31,388 nt of DNA from Gryganskiella cystojenkinii (GCA_015852425.1 JAAAIG010000443.1:1-31388); one strand, 5' to 3'; shown: positions 10,365 through 22,275, counted from the first letter of the stretch. Numbers and translations are program-made. The notes: generated by a model from the letters alone, not told the origin.

Positions 10365-11787
10365 TTACTTCTTGCCTCCGACACCGTTGTAGGGGTAGAA
10401 GCCCTGACCAGACTTGCGACCAAAGTTACCCTGGGCGACCAACTCATCCAAGAGCTTGACAGGCGCGACCAAGTTGTCGTCAATCTTGCCCTCCTTGCGC
10501 CAGCCATCGACAATGAACTTCATGGTGTCCAATCCGACAAACTATTTGTAGTAGATTAATAGAAACAAAGGAATGATGCGTTTACCATTATTAAAGAAAT
10601 TCCAAAAACAGCGAAACAGGAATCCTTCAATCTTAAAGAACGACAGAGAGAGAGAGAGAGAAGTAATAAAAAGGACTTACGTCGGCAAGCTCGAAGGGAC
10701 CCATGGGGAAACCAGCGCCGAGCTTCATGGCGGTATCAACATCCTGAGGAGTGGCCTCGCCACGCTCAACAATACGAAGAGACTCCATCATGTAAGGGAC
10801 CAAGAGACGGTTGACAATGAAGCTGTATGTTGTTTGATTCCATGTCCAAGAATAGAGAGGTTTTCGATCAACGTGGAGAGAGGAGAAAAAAAATTAAGGT
10901 TTAGTCACTGGTAAATCTTTTCGCTCAGTTTTTTTTTTCTTTTCCTCTTTTCACATGCTGCAGTCTTTGCGGGGTCGGACAAGGGGTTTGGATCATAGCC
11001 TGCAAGTTTTCTTTGTCCATTTTTTTTTGTTCTTGATCCCTTGTTTCTTTTCCTTTTCCGCCCTGTTCTTGGCAACAGACACATAGATCAAATAAACTCA
11101 CCCAGGGGTATCCTTGCAAGAGACGGGGGTCTTCTTCATACGGGTGCAGACATCCAAAAGCGAATCAAACGAATCCTGGCTCGTGGCATCTGTGCGGATC
11201 ACCTCGACCAACTTCATCTGGGGGACAGGGTTAAAGAAATGCAAACCACCGAACCGATCCAGGCGCTTGGTCGCCTTGGCAATCTCGCCAATGGGCAAGG
11301 AAGAGGTGTTGGAGCAGAACAAAGTATGCTGGGGCGCGACCTTGTCCAACATGGAGAACAACTGTTGCTTCGTCTTCAAGTTCTCGACAATAGCCTCAAT
11401 GATCAAGTCTGCATCCTTGGAAGCCGCCTCGGAATCCGTGCTGGTCTTGACCCGGGTCATGGTCTTTTCAATGAATTCAGACTGCTTGGCAGCATCCTCG
11501 GGGAACTGCTTCTTGGCCACACGCTTCAAAGAAGACGTGATGATATCCTGTCCCTTCTTCAACGCGTCGGCATTAAGGTCGACCATGGTGACGTTGAAGT
11601 TGTTCTGGGCCGCGACCTGGACGATACCGGCGCCCATGAGACCGGAGCCAAAGACGGTGATGTTCTTGACGGTCGTTGGAGCGGCAACCGAGGAGGAGGT
11701 CGAGAATGAGGACGAGTGGATAGCAGTAAAGGGACGCATGAGCGATGCGGGGTTGGCCGAAGCCACGCGACGAGCAGCAGAGAGCAT
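10365..11787 (-). CDS. HADH: Mitochondrial 3-hydroxyacyl-CoA dehydrogenase (short chain)
   Basis: Exons 11787-11102, 10822-10681 and 10541-10365 join in frame to 334 residues, about 20 longer than the human enzyme. The introns are 279 bp (GTGAGT..CAG) and 139 bp (GTAAGT..TAG). The enzyme oxidises L-3-hydroxyacyl-CoA with NAD+ in the third step of beta-oxidation. An Arg/Ser/Ala-rich N-terminus ([20 protein letters not shown]) looks like a mitochondrial presequence. The NAD-binding loop GSGLMGAG lies at about 47-54. The active-site segment [14 protein letters not shown] starts near residue 183, its His being the catalytic one in the family. The C-terminal helical domain includes [27 protein letters not shown] and [12 protein letters not shown]. 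The Met at 11787 is chosen because it opens the presequence; the frame is open upstream without conserved sequence. No catalytic residue appears missing. Confidence 0.95.
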
Positions 11788-12098
11788 GATTGTAATGAAG
11801 AATGAATGGAGAGAGGAAAAGTTGATGGTTGCAAAGAAGAAAAAAGAAAAAGAAATGAAATCAGAAGAGAATAAAAAGGGGGGAAATGCCTCGAGAGAAA
11901 GGCAGGGCCAAAGGACACCCACGGACAAAAGAAGAGAGTTTCCACCTCTCGCATCGCGCACCGTTGGCGTGAGAACTGAAAAAGTCACATGATCTATCGG
12001 CACGTGTCAACATGTCCGTCCGTTCTCGCGAAAACGACATCTGTCGCCACCGAAACATCCACTTTGGTGTTGCTCTTCTTGAGACAAGTTCTGGCCTT
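11788..12098. other. Promoter region of HADH
   Basis: Compact spacer between the HADH start and the 3' end of the F-box gene. The 120 bases before the start are purine-rich on plus, so CT-rich on the coding strand, a common fungal core-promoter feature. No clear TATA box was seen. Confidence 0.35.
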
Positions 12099-12104
12099 TT
12101 TATT
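12099..12104 (-). terminator. Polyadenylation signal for the F-box gene
   Basis: AATAAA on the minus strand, 20-25 bases after the stop codon of the F-box/LRR gene, inside an A-rich tract. Position and context fit a fungal poly(A) signal. Confidence 0.5.
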
Positions 12105-12123
12105 TTTTTTTGTATTTTTTACG

Positions 12124-14445
12124 TCAGTCGTGTCTTGCGATATCTCCTTCGCCAGGCCAGAACCAAACCTTGGCCCGTCCTTTAAACTGTTCTCGTACGA
12201 GCTCCCAATCGTTCAACGGCCCCACAAATTCATCGCCCATTTCAATCGCAAGCAAAGAGGCTGATTGCTCGACCAAGGTCCGGGCCATGGAATAGGTCTC
12301 ATTGAACTCCTCTTGACCCGCCGAGCTCGTATCGTTGGCTTTGTTGTTTCCGTTCGAGACCTTCTTCATCATCCCGGATCTGAGCTCGTCTGTCGTCGAC
12401 CAAGCCACAGCTCTGATCCCGGATTGAAGCTTCGACAAGACCTCCATCGCAATCGTTGTGTCCTGTACCTTCAATCGCCAATGCTCCGCATCGGCGCAGA
12501 TCTTGGCATGTTTGGACTGAAGCTCGAGTGCGTCTTTGATATCAACTTGGATTTCTTCTAGGTTGGGCCAGTGTTCAAGCATCCATGCAATCTCCCATTG
12601 TCGGATCTGAGGCTCAAACGGACCGTTACGGTTCCCTCGCAGTCCCTCTGGGAAATGACATAATCGTTCAAAGAACGCGATTCGTTTCAGTCTCGTTAAA
12701 GACCCAAGGATTGGTAAACCCGACGCGAGAGAGAAATCGAAACCGACTTGATGACCCCTGTCTACATAATGCTGGTATTTCTTCTCGTGCAGGCAACCGA
12801 CTTGAAGGGACTCGAGGTTGATCAAGTGAGAAAGGTGATCATAGATATGGAGAGCAGCTGGGAGAGCTCTCGGATAGAGCTTTGACCATTTAGTGGGACC
12901 TTCATAACTTGTTGACCAGTCTATCAAAAACGTCACGTGCGTCAGACTCCTTAGACAGGCCCAGGGTTGTTGCCAAAGGACAGATAACGTGAAATCGACA
13001 CTTGTGCTGAAATCCCGTCTCCATTGATAATCATCGTACCATTCTTCTGATTGATCCCAATGTTGCCAGCCCCAAAGATCTGGATGGATACAAATCTCCT
13101 TGAGACGTGGACAACGGACGAGGATCGGGGCAATGTCCCGGGTCAAGAAGATGGTCCGTTGGAAAGTGATCGACTCCAGAAACGGTAAGTGTGGTTCCAG
13201 TGCCGCCATGAACGTTTCGGCGTCGTCGACCATATAGACCTCCGCAACCGTGAGGGACGTTAGCGGCCCTGGTTCCAAGGACTCGAAATAATGGACAAAT
13301 CCCTCGGGGGGACAGAACCCAAGCCGAACGGCAAAATGTTCCAGGGATGACAAGACCTTAATGCCCTCGGAGACTAAGGCGTGCCCCATCATGAAGAGTA
13401 CATCATCGGGTGGCTCAAGACTAAACCCCGTTTCCTCTTGAATGTCACAGGAGAAGTAACAGAGTTGGCGACATTGTGTTGAGAACTTGGCCAGTAGCAA
13501 CTTTGAGGTGTAGGTGAGGCGCTGCACATGGACCGTGAACTTTATCGACTTCAGAGCGCTGTGATCCCTGCTTGCAAGCGATGCAGGCAGGAGAGTAGAA
13601 GTGGAGATGTATTCTTCCTCGTCATAGATGTAATATCCATTCACGGAAAGGTCGAGATCGATGAGAGTTTGAGGAATTGAAGTGAGGGCCAAGGTCAACC
13701 AATTTTCGACCTGAAGATCCTTCCCCTGGAGGGAAACCTGAAGCGACGTTAGGGCGGTCAGCTTAGCGATCCCAGTCCAAAAGAACGTGGTAGGGGAAAC
13801 ACCCGTGATGCTATCCTCGGGGAGATAATGACCCATCTGGAGCCGTTGCAGTGTTGACTTGTTTCGATCGATAAGCGCGACGAGATCCGGGTCGATATCT
13901 GCATACAGAGTCGAGAGCTCCTTCAGGCTCGAGATCGAGAGGGTGTTCAGGAGCCTGAAAAAGTCTGAAGTCCCGGATCGGATGGATTGGATCAGATGAC
14001 GGTTTCGAGACAGGACGGTGTGAAAAGGCTCGGGAAGAAGAGGATAAGAAGGATGACTTGAATTGTCCGTGACCAGTGTTGTCACTATCCAATGATAAGG
14101 GTTACCACCCATGTCACGACCAGGGAGAGGATACGACAGATCGACGCGGGTGTCGGGAGGTCCTTCGTCACTATGGTGTTTTCTCGAAGGATTGTTCTTG
14201 ATGGCGCGCCTAGAAGATGAGGAAGAATAGTAGCTGTTGCGGCGCCTCTCGTCAGTCAATCTCTGGTCGTCGACGGTGCGATGGTGGTAGAGTTCAAACT
14301 CAAAGACCTTGCACCATGACTTGTTGACGAGTGCGCATTGTGCCAGGTCATGGTCCCTGAGTTCATGACTTATGGAAGCAATGAGATGAGGAATGGAGAG
14401 GACAGTCTCGTCGAGAGGCGTGCGGTCTCGCATGAATGTTGTCAT
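12124..14445 (-). CDS. F-box and leucine-rich-repeat-like protein
   Basis: Single exon, 773 residues. An F-box-like segment at about 16-60 has the usual pattern, IPHLIASISHELRDHDLAQC then VNKSW, followed by FELYHHRTV. The remainder holds irregular LRR-type units, for example LKELSTLYADID, LTALTSLQV, LIDLDLSVNG, LTSLTVAEVYM and NLESLQVGCLH. The C-terminus is conserved in the neighbouring pseudogene (YVGPLNDW..FWPGEG type). F-box proteins bind Skp1 in SCF ubiquitin ligases, with the LRR part recruiting substrate; the substrate here is unknown. Such genes are multi-copy and fast-evolving in Mortierella-like fungi. The lack of introns contrasts with the spliced neighbours and is usual for this family. 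The exact F-box limits are uncertain because the domain is divergent. Confidence 0.8.
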   Translation of the reverse strand: MTTFMRDRTPLDETVLSIPHLIASISHELRDHDLAQCALVNKSWCKVFEFELYHHRTVDDQRLTDERRRNSYYSSSSSRRAIKNNPSRKHHSDEGPPDTRVDLSYPLPGRDMGGNPYHWIVTTLVTDNSSHPSYPLLPEPFHTVLSRNRHLIQSIRSGTSDFFRLLNTLSISSLKELSTLYADIDPDLVALIDRNKSTLQRLQMGHYLPEDSITGVSPTTFFWTGIAKLTALTSLQVSLQGKDLQVENWLTLALTSIPQTLIDLDLSVNGYYIYDEEEYISTSTLLPASLASRDHSALKSIKFTVHVQRLTYTSKLLLAKFSTQCRQLCYFSCDIQEETGFSLEPPDDVLFMMGHALVSEGIKVLSSLEHFAVRLGFCPPEGFVHYFESLEPGPLTSLTVAEVYMVDDAETFMAALEPHLPFLESITFQRTIFLTRDIAPILVRCPRLKEICIHPDLWGWQHWDQSEEWYDDYQWRRDFSTSVDFTLSVLWQQPWACLRSLTHVTFLIDWSTSYEGPTKWSKLYPRALPAALHIYDHLSHLINLESLQVGCLHEKKYQHYVDRGHQVGFDFSLASGLPILGSLTRLKRIAFFERLCHFPEGLRGNRNGPFEPQIRQWEIAWMLEHWPNLEEIQVDIKDALELQSKHAKICADAEHWRLKVQDTTIAMEVLSKLQSGIRAVAWSTTDELRSGMMKKVSNGNNKANDTSSAGQEEFNETYSMARTLVEQSASLLAIEMGDEFVGPLNDWELVREQFKGRAKVWFWPGEGDIARHD

Positions 14446-15352
14446 CGAAACGAGGGGCGAGGAGAGGAACCTCGAGAGAAAATGGCGAGCAACGCATGAT
14501 GATCGTTATGGGACTGGCTTTTTTGGAAGAGATAAATGGTCCTTTTTTGAAGGCCTCCTCCTTTTCCCCCTTGTTCATTTTTCTTCGTCCTCATGTCCTT
14601 CACCAAGAACGAGCAAGTTTGATCGCTGTTGTAGCCAATTGGCGAATCATCCACTCCCCTTCGTGTACCCACAAAACGCAGAAACTGCTGAACCCTCTAA
14701 CTTTCCAATTCATTTCAAACTAAATTACTACTCGACTAATCTCGCCATCGAAATGCGCGACCTGGTTGAACGCCTTAGTCCTCGATAGGGCCTTAACAGT
14801 TTTATAGTTGTACGGGTACCGACCTGAGCCATTCATTCACCCACGGCGACCATTAAGGCAGAGATGGAAAATATGCGACTTTTTTTTAAGGTCTCGCCAT
14901 TGACGCCAATGTCGTTGCTGAGTTACTATCCCCAGTTAGCGGCCACTCGCTATTGCGGGGCAGGCGAGTAGAGCACTGTTCCTCCTTGGTGTCTCTTGGT
15001 TCCATCCTTATTTCTCCTCTTTTCTTTCTCTTTCCTGGCGGTTAGTTGTTTTCGATTGAACCTCAAATCCCATTTGGCTTGTTTTCGAATTCAGCGACTG
15101 TTCTCATGTGAATGGGACATAGGCTGATGTTATATTGTATGTAGTTTTTTGTGCTTGATCCTTTCAGTGTGATGTGGGAGTTGACAAAATTTACTTCTGA
15201 GGATGATCCTCTACATTGCCAGTCAGAACTGCTGCGATTGTCTTCCTCGACTTTTCGTCCCGTCCCCCTTGTCGTAGTCCAAGTTCTTCAATGCATAATA
15301 AAAAAAAATCGTTTACATTGTCTCTTTTTTTTTACACTGGCATGAAGTGTGC
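14446..15352. other. Spacer between the F-box gene and its pseudogene paralogue
   Basis: Holds the F-box gene promoter and the former 3' flank of the pseudogene. I see homopolymer runs (T8 at about 14881, A8 near 15301) but no ORF with protein character, no RNA gene and no repeat. Confidence 0.4.
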
Positions 15353-17815
15353 TTAATCGTCTCTTACGACCTCCCCTTCACCTGGCCAGAACAGAACCTT
15401 GACCTTGCCCGAAAATTGTTTTCGAACCGTATCCCAGTCGTTCAATGGACCCACATACTTTTCACCCAAAATGACCGAGAAATAAGCTTCAACACCTTTT
15501 GCTTCCTCCGTCGCTGTCTTGAGAGCCTCTTCAATCGCGGTTTGGGGTCATGACCACATTGCAAGCCTCGAGTACGGCACGGGTCACTTGTTCCGAGGCA
15601 ATAACCATCTGTAAAGGGAGTCCCTTATGAGACTCGATTGTGGTAGTTGCCACAGCCTTGGTCACCCGCATCATCATCGAGGTCGCTGTCACCTCTTCCA
15701 GGACTTCTTGCCACCGCTCCTGCACAGCGCAGACCCCCCTAAGGTCAGCCTTGTACGCGAGCGCACCTTGGATATCAAGTTGAATCTCTCGCGAGCTTGG
15801 CCAGTGCTCAACCATCCATTGGACTTCTGCTGGACCGACTTGTGCCTCATACGGTCCAACCTTGTACGGGTTCCGGTTCTCTTCTGGGAAGTGACAGAGA
15901 TGTTCAAAGAAAGCGAGTCTTTTCAGTTTTTTGAGAGCCCCAAGGATCGGTAAACCAGACCTGAGTGAGAAATCGAGACCGACCAGCCATCATTCGCATA
16001 GTCTTGAAACGTCCTTTATGGATACAACCGATCTGAAGGGATTCCAGGTTGACCAAGTGTGAAAGAAGATAATAAACCTTGACCGCCTCCTCGACTGCGC
16101 CTGAATACATATCCCAGAGTCCAGACTCGACCTCGCCTTCCACAATTTCGTAGGCCTCGATCTGGACAGAGAGACTTGTTAGAGTCTCGAAGCAAGCCCA
16201 GGGGCGTCGTTGCACCTGTGGTGGTGGCGTTTGCAGCTGTTGCTGTTGTGAATGCTGCCATAATAATGGATTTGTGAAATCCAACGAGTTGAAGTACTGT
16301 CGAGCTTGAAGGTTGGCGTATTTCTTCTCTGATCGCCCCGACCATTCCCATCCCCAGAGATCCGGATGTATCAACGGCTGTTTGAGGTAGACTGCCGACT
16401 AGAATCGGCGCCAGGGTTTTTGAGGTAAAATAGCTGCGTTGCAGGGTCAAGGATTTCAACAAGCTGTGGTGCTTTTCCAGGGCCTGGACCAGAGCCACTG
16501 TCGCTATCTCGCCGGGGCCATCTGCGGTATGAAACACCTCTGCGAGTGTCAATCGCCTCAACGGTCTTGAACCCAGGGGATTGATACATTCAGCTAGACT
16601 GGTACTTGCACGGAATCCAACCCGGACAGAAAGATCTTCGAGGTGTGCACAGACATCAATTGAAGAAGACGTCGACAGAACTTGAGCCACCTTGGAGAGT
16701 GCCCCAGGAATGGATTGATGGAACTCGTCCAGGTCATCGTCTTTGTCCTCTTGGAAATCACAGGATAGCGAACTCAAGTTTGAACACTGACACAGGAACT
16801 GAGAGAGTCTTGTCGCCGAGGGCTAAGTCATGTGTCGGACATGAACTGTAAACTTGATGGATCTCAAGGCTTTATGATCGCGCGTGGAGAGCGTAGAATT
16901 CTAGAAGGCGACATGGGTAGAACTCCTCGGTGGTGATTAGTTGGGTACCCTGCCATATTGGTTCCGATGGCGGACAAGTTAAGGTCGAGGATAGTTGGCG
17001 GGAGAGACATGAGCGCGAGTGATAACCAATCCTCGACCTGGCGATCATCTCCCGCGAACGAGAGTCGAAGAAAGGTCAAGCGCTGTAGAGGTGCAATCGC
17101 GGACCAAAAGAACGTACCGAGCGAGACACTTTTTTTGTTCTTGGGGACATAATGACCGATCTGAAGTAGTTCCAGGGTACTGGTTTTGAATGATCAGATG
17201 ATCAAGTTCCGCTGTTTCTGAATCGGCATCGGCATAGAGGGTCGAGAGTTCCTTCAGCTTTAACTTGTCGAGCGTGCTCAGGAACTTGAAAAATTCAATG
17301 TTACCGGACCGAACGGCTCCGATGAACTCTGCAGTGCGGATGAGAACACTTTGAAAGTGTGTACAAGAGAGGAATCTTTGGAAGCCCAGGGTGGATGGCC
17401 ATCCATAGCTGACACCTTTGGCGTCACGACCAGAGAGCGCTTGTTGGACAATTTTCTGTTCAGTAACGCTTGACGGATTATTCTTTACCATGTCCAAGCT
17501 ATTGGGTTTCGGGTTCTCGGCCACGGTCGTGTCTCTGGTAACACACGTAGTCTTATCCATAGTGAGTCGAAGGTCATGGATAGTTCTGTTCAAGTAGAGC
17601 TCTGGCACAAAAGTTGTGTAGAAGAGTTTGTTGACGCGAGCACAGTGGGCTAAGTAGTGATTTCGAAGAGCCTCGAGTATGGGTCCAAGAAGTTCAGGGA
17701 TGGAGAAGACTGTTTCTAGAGGATTCTTTGGAGAAGAGAATGGTAGTGTTGGAAAAGGAGTTGGAAAGGAAGCAACCATGGGTGTGTGAATCGGAAGGGG
17801 AGTGGACTCGGACAT
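15353..17815 (-). pseudogene. Decayed paralogue of the adjacent F-box/LRR gene
   Basis: Homology to the intact gene at 12124-14445 can be followed end to end but crosses frames. N-terminal part: FSIPELLGPILEALRNHYLA and LKELSTLYADAD. Middle: TFFWSAIAPLQRLTFLRL and VEDWLSLALMSLPPTILDL. Then IKFTVHVRHMT, LTLAEVFHTADG, IHPDLWGWEWSG, NLESLQIGCIHKG, DFSLRSGLPILGALKKLKR, and the end YVGPLNDW..FWPGEG with the expected TAA at 15353-15355. Lesions seen: frameshifts near 17190, 16900, 16393, 15985 and 15540, and an in-frame TAG at 16823-16825. With so many lesions a sequencing error is unlikely to explain them all. The N-terminal ~200 codons remain open, so a truncated F-box-only product is conceivable. 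Confidence 0.85.
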
Positions 17816-18141
17816 GGTCTCTTTGCATGGAGAGTAGGAGGAGGGTGAGAAAGGACAGAGTGAACGGTGACAGTTGTACAGGCGAAAGTGCAAGCGATTG
17901 CGATAGGGAGGAAAGCCGTAAGGAAAAAAGAAAAAAAATGCAAAGGCAAAGTTCGTGTGTTTTTGGTCACGATTTTCTTGCAGGAACACATGCGTGCATG
18001 CAGAATACAACCCCTTCTCTTCGGCGCTTCTTCCTTAGAGCGTATTCTTCTGAAAATTATGGCAATGCATGATAAATAGGGACGGAAAGATATTTGCTTT
18101 TCATGACTGTTCTCATATGTCCATAACACCAGTTTGGTCTT
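17816..18141. other. Spacer upstream of the F-box pseudogene
   Basis: 326 bp holding the old promoter side of the pseudogene and the 3' flank of the next minus-strand gene. The part next to the ATG is purine-rich on plus. No gene, and no AATAAA found on the minus strand. Confidence 0.35.
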
Positions 18142-20841
18142 TTATCTTTTCTTATTTGCCTCTCTGTTTGTTCTCCTCTCGAGTATAGCTCGCTCTTCAT
18201 CCAGCTGAGCCCGGAGTAATGTCAACCGATTCATCACCTCTTCCACCGATTCCAACGGACCAGTAGACAACGTCCCAGACTCGAGAGGGTCCCCCTGAAA
18301 AGAAGTTGTCGGGGCAGAGTGTTGTTCTTGTTGTTGCTGTTCTCGAGGTTCATTCTGTTGATGCGGTCGAGGAGGCAGAGGAATGTGGAGCAAAGGCACT
18401 GCTACTACTGCTGCTGAAGAGGGACTCTCTATCCAGGGGGGAAGATATGGAGAAATGGTATCATTTGGAGCTGGTGGTGGTACGAAGAACGCGCGAACAC
18501 TGTTGTCGATAGCTGGGAATTCTCCTCCCTGTGGACTTCCTGGGGACCGGGGACTGGTTGTTGCTGAGAACGTTGATAGTGGTAACTTTGTAACGACGAT
18601 GCTCGGTGGATAGGTCTCACTCTGATATCCAGAAGACCGTTTACTTTGTTGTCCCTGTTGTGGCAATGATGATTGTTGAATCAAAGACGCGCGGCTTGGT
18701 TGGCTGTAGCTTGCCCTGTTGACTTGCGGTGTCAAGATGATAGTCCCATCGTGATAGAACGATTGAGGACTACGTTGGTCGCGTGAATATGTCGATCCGG
18801 AAGAATCAGTGACCAATGTGCCTCCTGATAAGGACGGTGATACTGAATGCGCATCCATAGTCGAGGAATTGGCGGAAGGATTCGAAAACATGGTCGGATA
18901 ACTGATATGAACATCCGCTGGGGTATGAGGCGCCTGGGGTTTGCCGGAGGGTTCTTTTATAATGACGAGAGGTGATGGCTGCTGTAGAGATCTTTGCAGC
19001 ACAACAATATTTGGTGGTGGTTGGAGCGGATCACTTCCACCATCTTCCTCGCAACTCCTACGTTTGTTTTCTTCGTCCACATGCTCCAGTAAAACACTAT
19101 GTGGGTGATTCGGTGGTCCCAGAGCGTGCCGTTCGACTGCGGGGATAGAAGCAACCCTGCCCGCTGCACGTCTCTGAGCATAATTGCTCCCGTAGACATC
19201 GTTGTCTGTGAGGGCCATCCCAGCAGAGTCTCGGTTGACTTTGGTTTTGCCGTTGATCCGCTTGTGTTTCTGGTGGCGTTTGTAAACAAATAGGCCGAGA
19301 ATGGCGAGTGCGAGAAGACCTCCGACGGAACCTCCAATGATGGCACCAGTGTTGGATGATCCAGGTTGGGGGAGGGTATTTGGACCTCGAAAGTTGTTTG
19401 TCCATTGATCCGTTGCGACATTGTAGATGATAGGTGTTAGGGTTACCAGATTACCAGCAAACCCAGTGTCCCCTAATAAGCATGGCAAGTTTTTTTTTTA
19501 AAAAAAAACGGGGGGGGGGGGGTATAAGGTTATAATTCTTGAACGAGGCATTTGTGTTTTCCAGATGCATGAAAACTTCTTGAGTAGTGTTTTTTACCTC
19601 CCCAGGCAACAAAATAGTCATCTGCAGCACCACACGCCATGCCTCGCCTCCAATCTGCAGGAAAAGCCGGTTTCCGTTGTGTCCAGGTATTGCTGGCGAT
19701 ATCAAGAATATATAGTCCACCCTGGACGCCATTCAAGGCGTTGATCCCACCAAAGACGACCATCTTTGTCCCGTTATACACTATTAATAAAACAAAGTAA
19801 CCAAAAAAATAAAAAATAAAAAAGACCAGTTGTTTGTTATAAACGGGGTTATTCATCGACGATTGACAGTTGGCAATTGGGGAACATTAAATACGTACTT
19901 AGTACCGCGCAGTGCGAGTAGATATCACCAGGAGAAGGACCCTTGGCGTTCTGAAAGCATAAAATGAAAAGGTGTCAAAAATGGAGGGGAGTTGTGGTGA
20001 TGATTAGACTTTGTCATGCCTCACATTTGCATTCACCTTGCCCTTCCTTTGCACAGAAAAAAAAATTGCTCACCAGCAACGCCCATTGATCCTTTGAGGG
20101 TGTATACAAGAACAACGAGTTTGGGTACGGCACTGGTGCATACTGCACATTACCTCCGTACATGATCATTCCATTCAGGACGGACGACCACACAAAAGTA
20201 TAAAAGACAACGCCTGAGGGCATCTGACTCGTCTCTGGCATAGCGCGCAAGTCGGAAGACTTGATCACAGGATTAAATACCTGCATCATCTTGGGTCCTC
20301 CGACCGTCATGTTTGCTGCTCCGTTCGGCACATAAATATTACCCGTGGTTGGGTCCGTTAATGCTACCAACCCGTTAATTTGGGTCAGACCCGGAGGATT
20401 CGGGATAGGGGCTTGCCAAGTTTGAGAGTGCATGTTGAAGATTGAGATACTCTGGTTGGCCTTATTGCTCCAGAACATGAGGTTCTGCCCGTCTTGACTC
20501 AGGGTGATGGACTGTTGGGATTGGGTGGGTGCGGAAGGGGTATTGTTTGCGCCGGGAGAAGAGGAGCTACCACCAAGAGGTAAGCTTATCCAGGCTGGAT
20601 TTGAAACTGGCCATGGCTGCGTGAGGTCCAAGGCGAAGAACTGATTGACCGAGTTGCGGGAGGCGTTTTGACCTCCTTGGATGTATAACGTCTTTTCGTT
20701 CACAGCCAGGTACTGTGGTGTTCTCACGACGTGAGGTGTATAAGGCTGTTGTTGCTGTTGCGCCAGGGTTGGGGAGAGGAAGAAATGGGAAGAGAATAGA
20801 ATAACAATTATCGACACCATCGAGAGTTGATGAGATGACAT
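18142..20841 (-). CDS. Kelch-like single-pass membrane protein A
   Basis: Exons 20841-20074, 19950-19899, 19780-19598 and 19472-18142 encode 777 residues; intron phases are 0, 1, 1. A signal peptide (MSSHQLSMVSIIVILFSSHF, cleaved near LAQ) leads into a kelch-like ectodomain. Blade-type segments include LYIQGGQN, FFALDLTQPW, LNGMIMYGGN, KMVVFGGINAL, LYILDIASNTWTQ and DYFVAWGG. A membrane helix at about 377-398 (IIGGSVGGLLALAILGLFVY) is followed at once by the basic stop-transfer KRHQKHK. The roughly 370-residue cytoplasmic tail is Ser/Pro/Gln-rich, has proline motifs such as PLPPRPH, and ends in a charged helix (TLLRAQLDEERAILERR). Paralogue of the gene at 22276-25302. Suggested role: a cell-surface sensor or adhesion protein, inferred from architecture only; ligand unknown. 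Confidence 0.8.
19490..19522. repeat. T10-A9-C-G13 homopolymer block inside intron 3
   Basis: T10 (19490-19499), A9 (19500-19508), C, then G13 (19510-19522). On the coding (minus) strand this reads C13, G, T9, A10, placed 17 bases before the TAG acceptor at 19473-19475. It may serve as the polypyrimidine tract. Run length is likely to vary between strains and to be error-prone in sequencing. Confidence 0.8.
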
Positions 20842-22275
20842 TGGCGGGAAAAGAATACTCTATGATCAAGGGAAATTGAGGGTGGGGAAGTCAGCTCCCC
20901 TTCTAGTCTTTTCGCTCCCTGAAAGGTGGCCGTGTGCGAAAAAAAAACCGCTGGTCGTGAGAAGGGGGAGGGGGGAGGGAGGAGAAGGAAGTAAAAAGTA
21001 AACGGAATTGAGAAAACACGAAAACAAGAGCATCAAGATGCAAAAAGTGAACGAGGGCTAAAATCGACCACGCCTTTTCTCTTGCACTATTCCAGATAAC
21101 ATTCCATGGTTGTTTCCTCTTCCTGTTCTCCGGACAGCATCCTTACCATCGACTCGCCTCTCCCTTCGTCACAAAATGCATTCGCATTGGCAAACAACAG
21201 TGAAAAAAAAAGAATGGCCAACGAGACCTCAACAATCGTGAACAAAACAAAGATGCAAGACGAACACAGGTCGCTCAAACCACTTTGTTTTCTTTTTTCT
21301 TATTCTCTTCTTTTCTTCTTTTACCCTCAACACCCCTGTTTTCCCATTATTTCTGGTGCACGATGCTGAGGCAGTGCACAGAAAAGAAGAGCGAAACAGA
21401 GATAAAAAGAGTAGAAATCAATCAACAGACAAAGTTCAAAAATATCGTTTTCATCAAGAAAAAGTAAAAAGGGAGAATGTGAGGCAAGGTCGCACAGCAG
21501 TTTTGTTTTGTCTTTTCTTTTTTTCTGCTCAGAATTCGGGAAAGCCCACAAAACACAGCAGAAACAAAGAGGCGTTCGCAATCTCTTTTTTTTTTTTTTT
21601 TAACACGCGGCTCTTTGGTGCTCTTGCATGTACCTGATTTTTTTTCCATCCAAATAAAAACCACCATTGCTTGTTTACGTTTTGTTGCCTTTTTCTTTGT
21701 GTTGGTTGCCTTTCTCTCAGTTCGAGAATATTATATCCCCACTCCGCATGTTCAACACCACATGAGGCTGTTAGGGCTGCAATATTCACCAACAGCATCA
21801 TTTCCTTTTTCATACAACGGATTTCTTGACGTGCCTACATGTCCTTTCGGGCAGTGGATCACTATAAAAGAAAGTATGAGAGCAAGAGATGCCGCCCACT
21901 GTACAAGTCCAGACAAGTAAATACTCCGACCCAATGACGTCTCGAAAGCGGACCATAGTAGCTGTACTATGATGGTGATGTTTAAATCAGGCCCGAGTCA
22001 CGGCAGGATCCAGCCCGCGATAGGCACCCACTCATTGGTTGTAACAGTGATGGCACACCATTTGTTACCATGAATACCTGTTTTTTTTCTTCGCCAACAT
22101 ATGAAGGATGATTGCACACAACCTTGTAACTTTCTCGAAGTGGTTCCGGCTCATTACTCCTCACACCCACGCCACGCATGCAACACCGCTGCACAAAAAA
22201 GAGCCAGGGTGACACTGGACCACTCCATGAGTTAGGACCAGGAATCTACTTATTATTATTAGTTTTTCTTACATA
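20842..22275. other. 1.4 kb spacer between the two kelch-like genes
   Basis: Low-complexity and rich in A and T runs (T19 at about 21583-21601). It should hold the promoter of protein A and the 3' flank of protein B. A 63-codon minus frame (21278-21087) starts with a hydrophobic stretch like a signal peptide but lies in promoter-like sequence and is too short to support. No RNA gene or repeat seen. Confidence 0.4.

Noticed and set aside
9884..10459. 191-codon plus ORF
   Set aside because: Antisense to the last HADH exon, with no protein-like signal.
11114..11992. 292-codon plus ORF
   Set aside because: Exact antisense of the conserved HADH exon 1; the HADH reading is supported by NAD-binding and active-site motifs.
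11788..12003. Upstream start for HADH at 12003
   Set aside because: The added residues are Phe/Ser-rich translated leader; the Met at 11787 directly opens a good mitochondrial presequence.
21087..21278. 63-codon minus ORF with a signal-like hydrophobic start
   Set aside because: Short, in low-complexity promoter sequence, and without support beyond the hydrophobic run. Kept only as a note.
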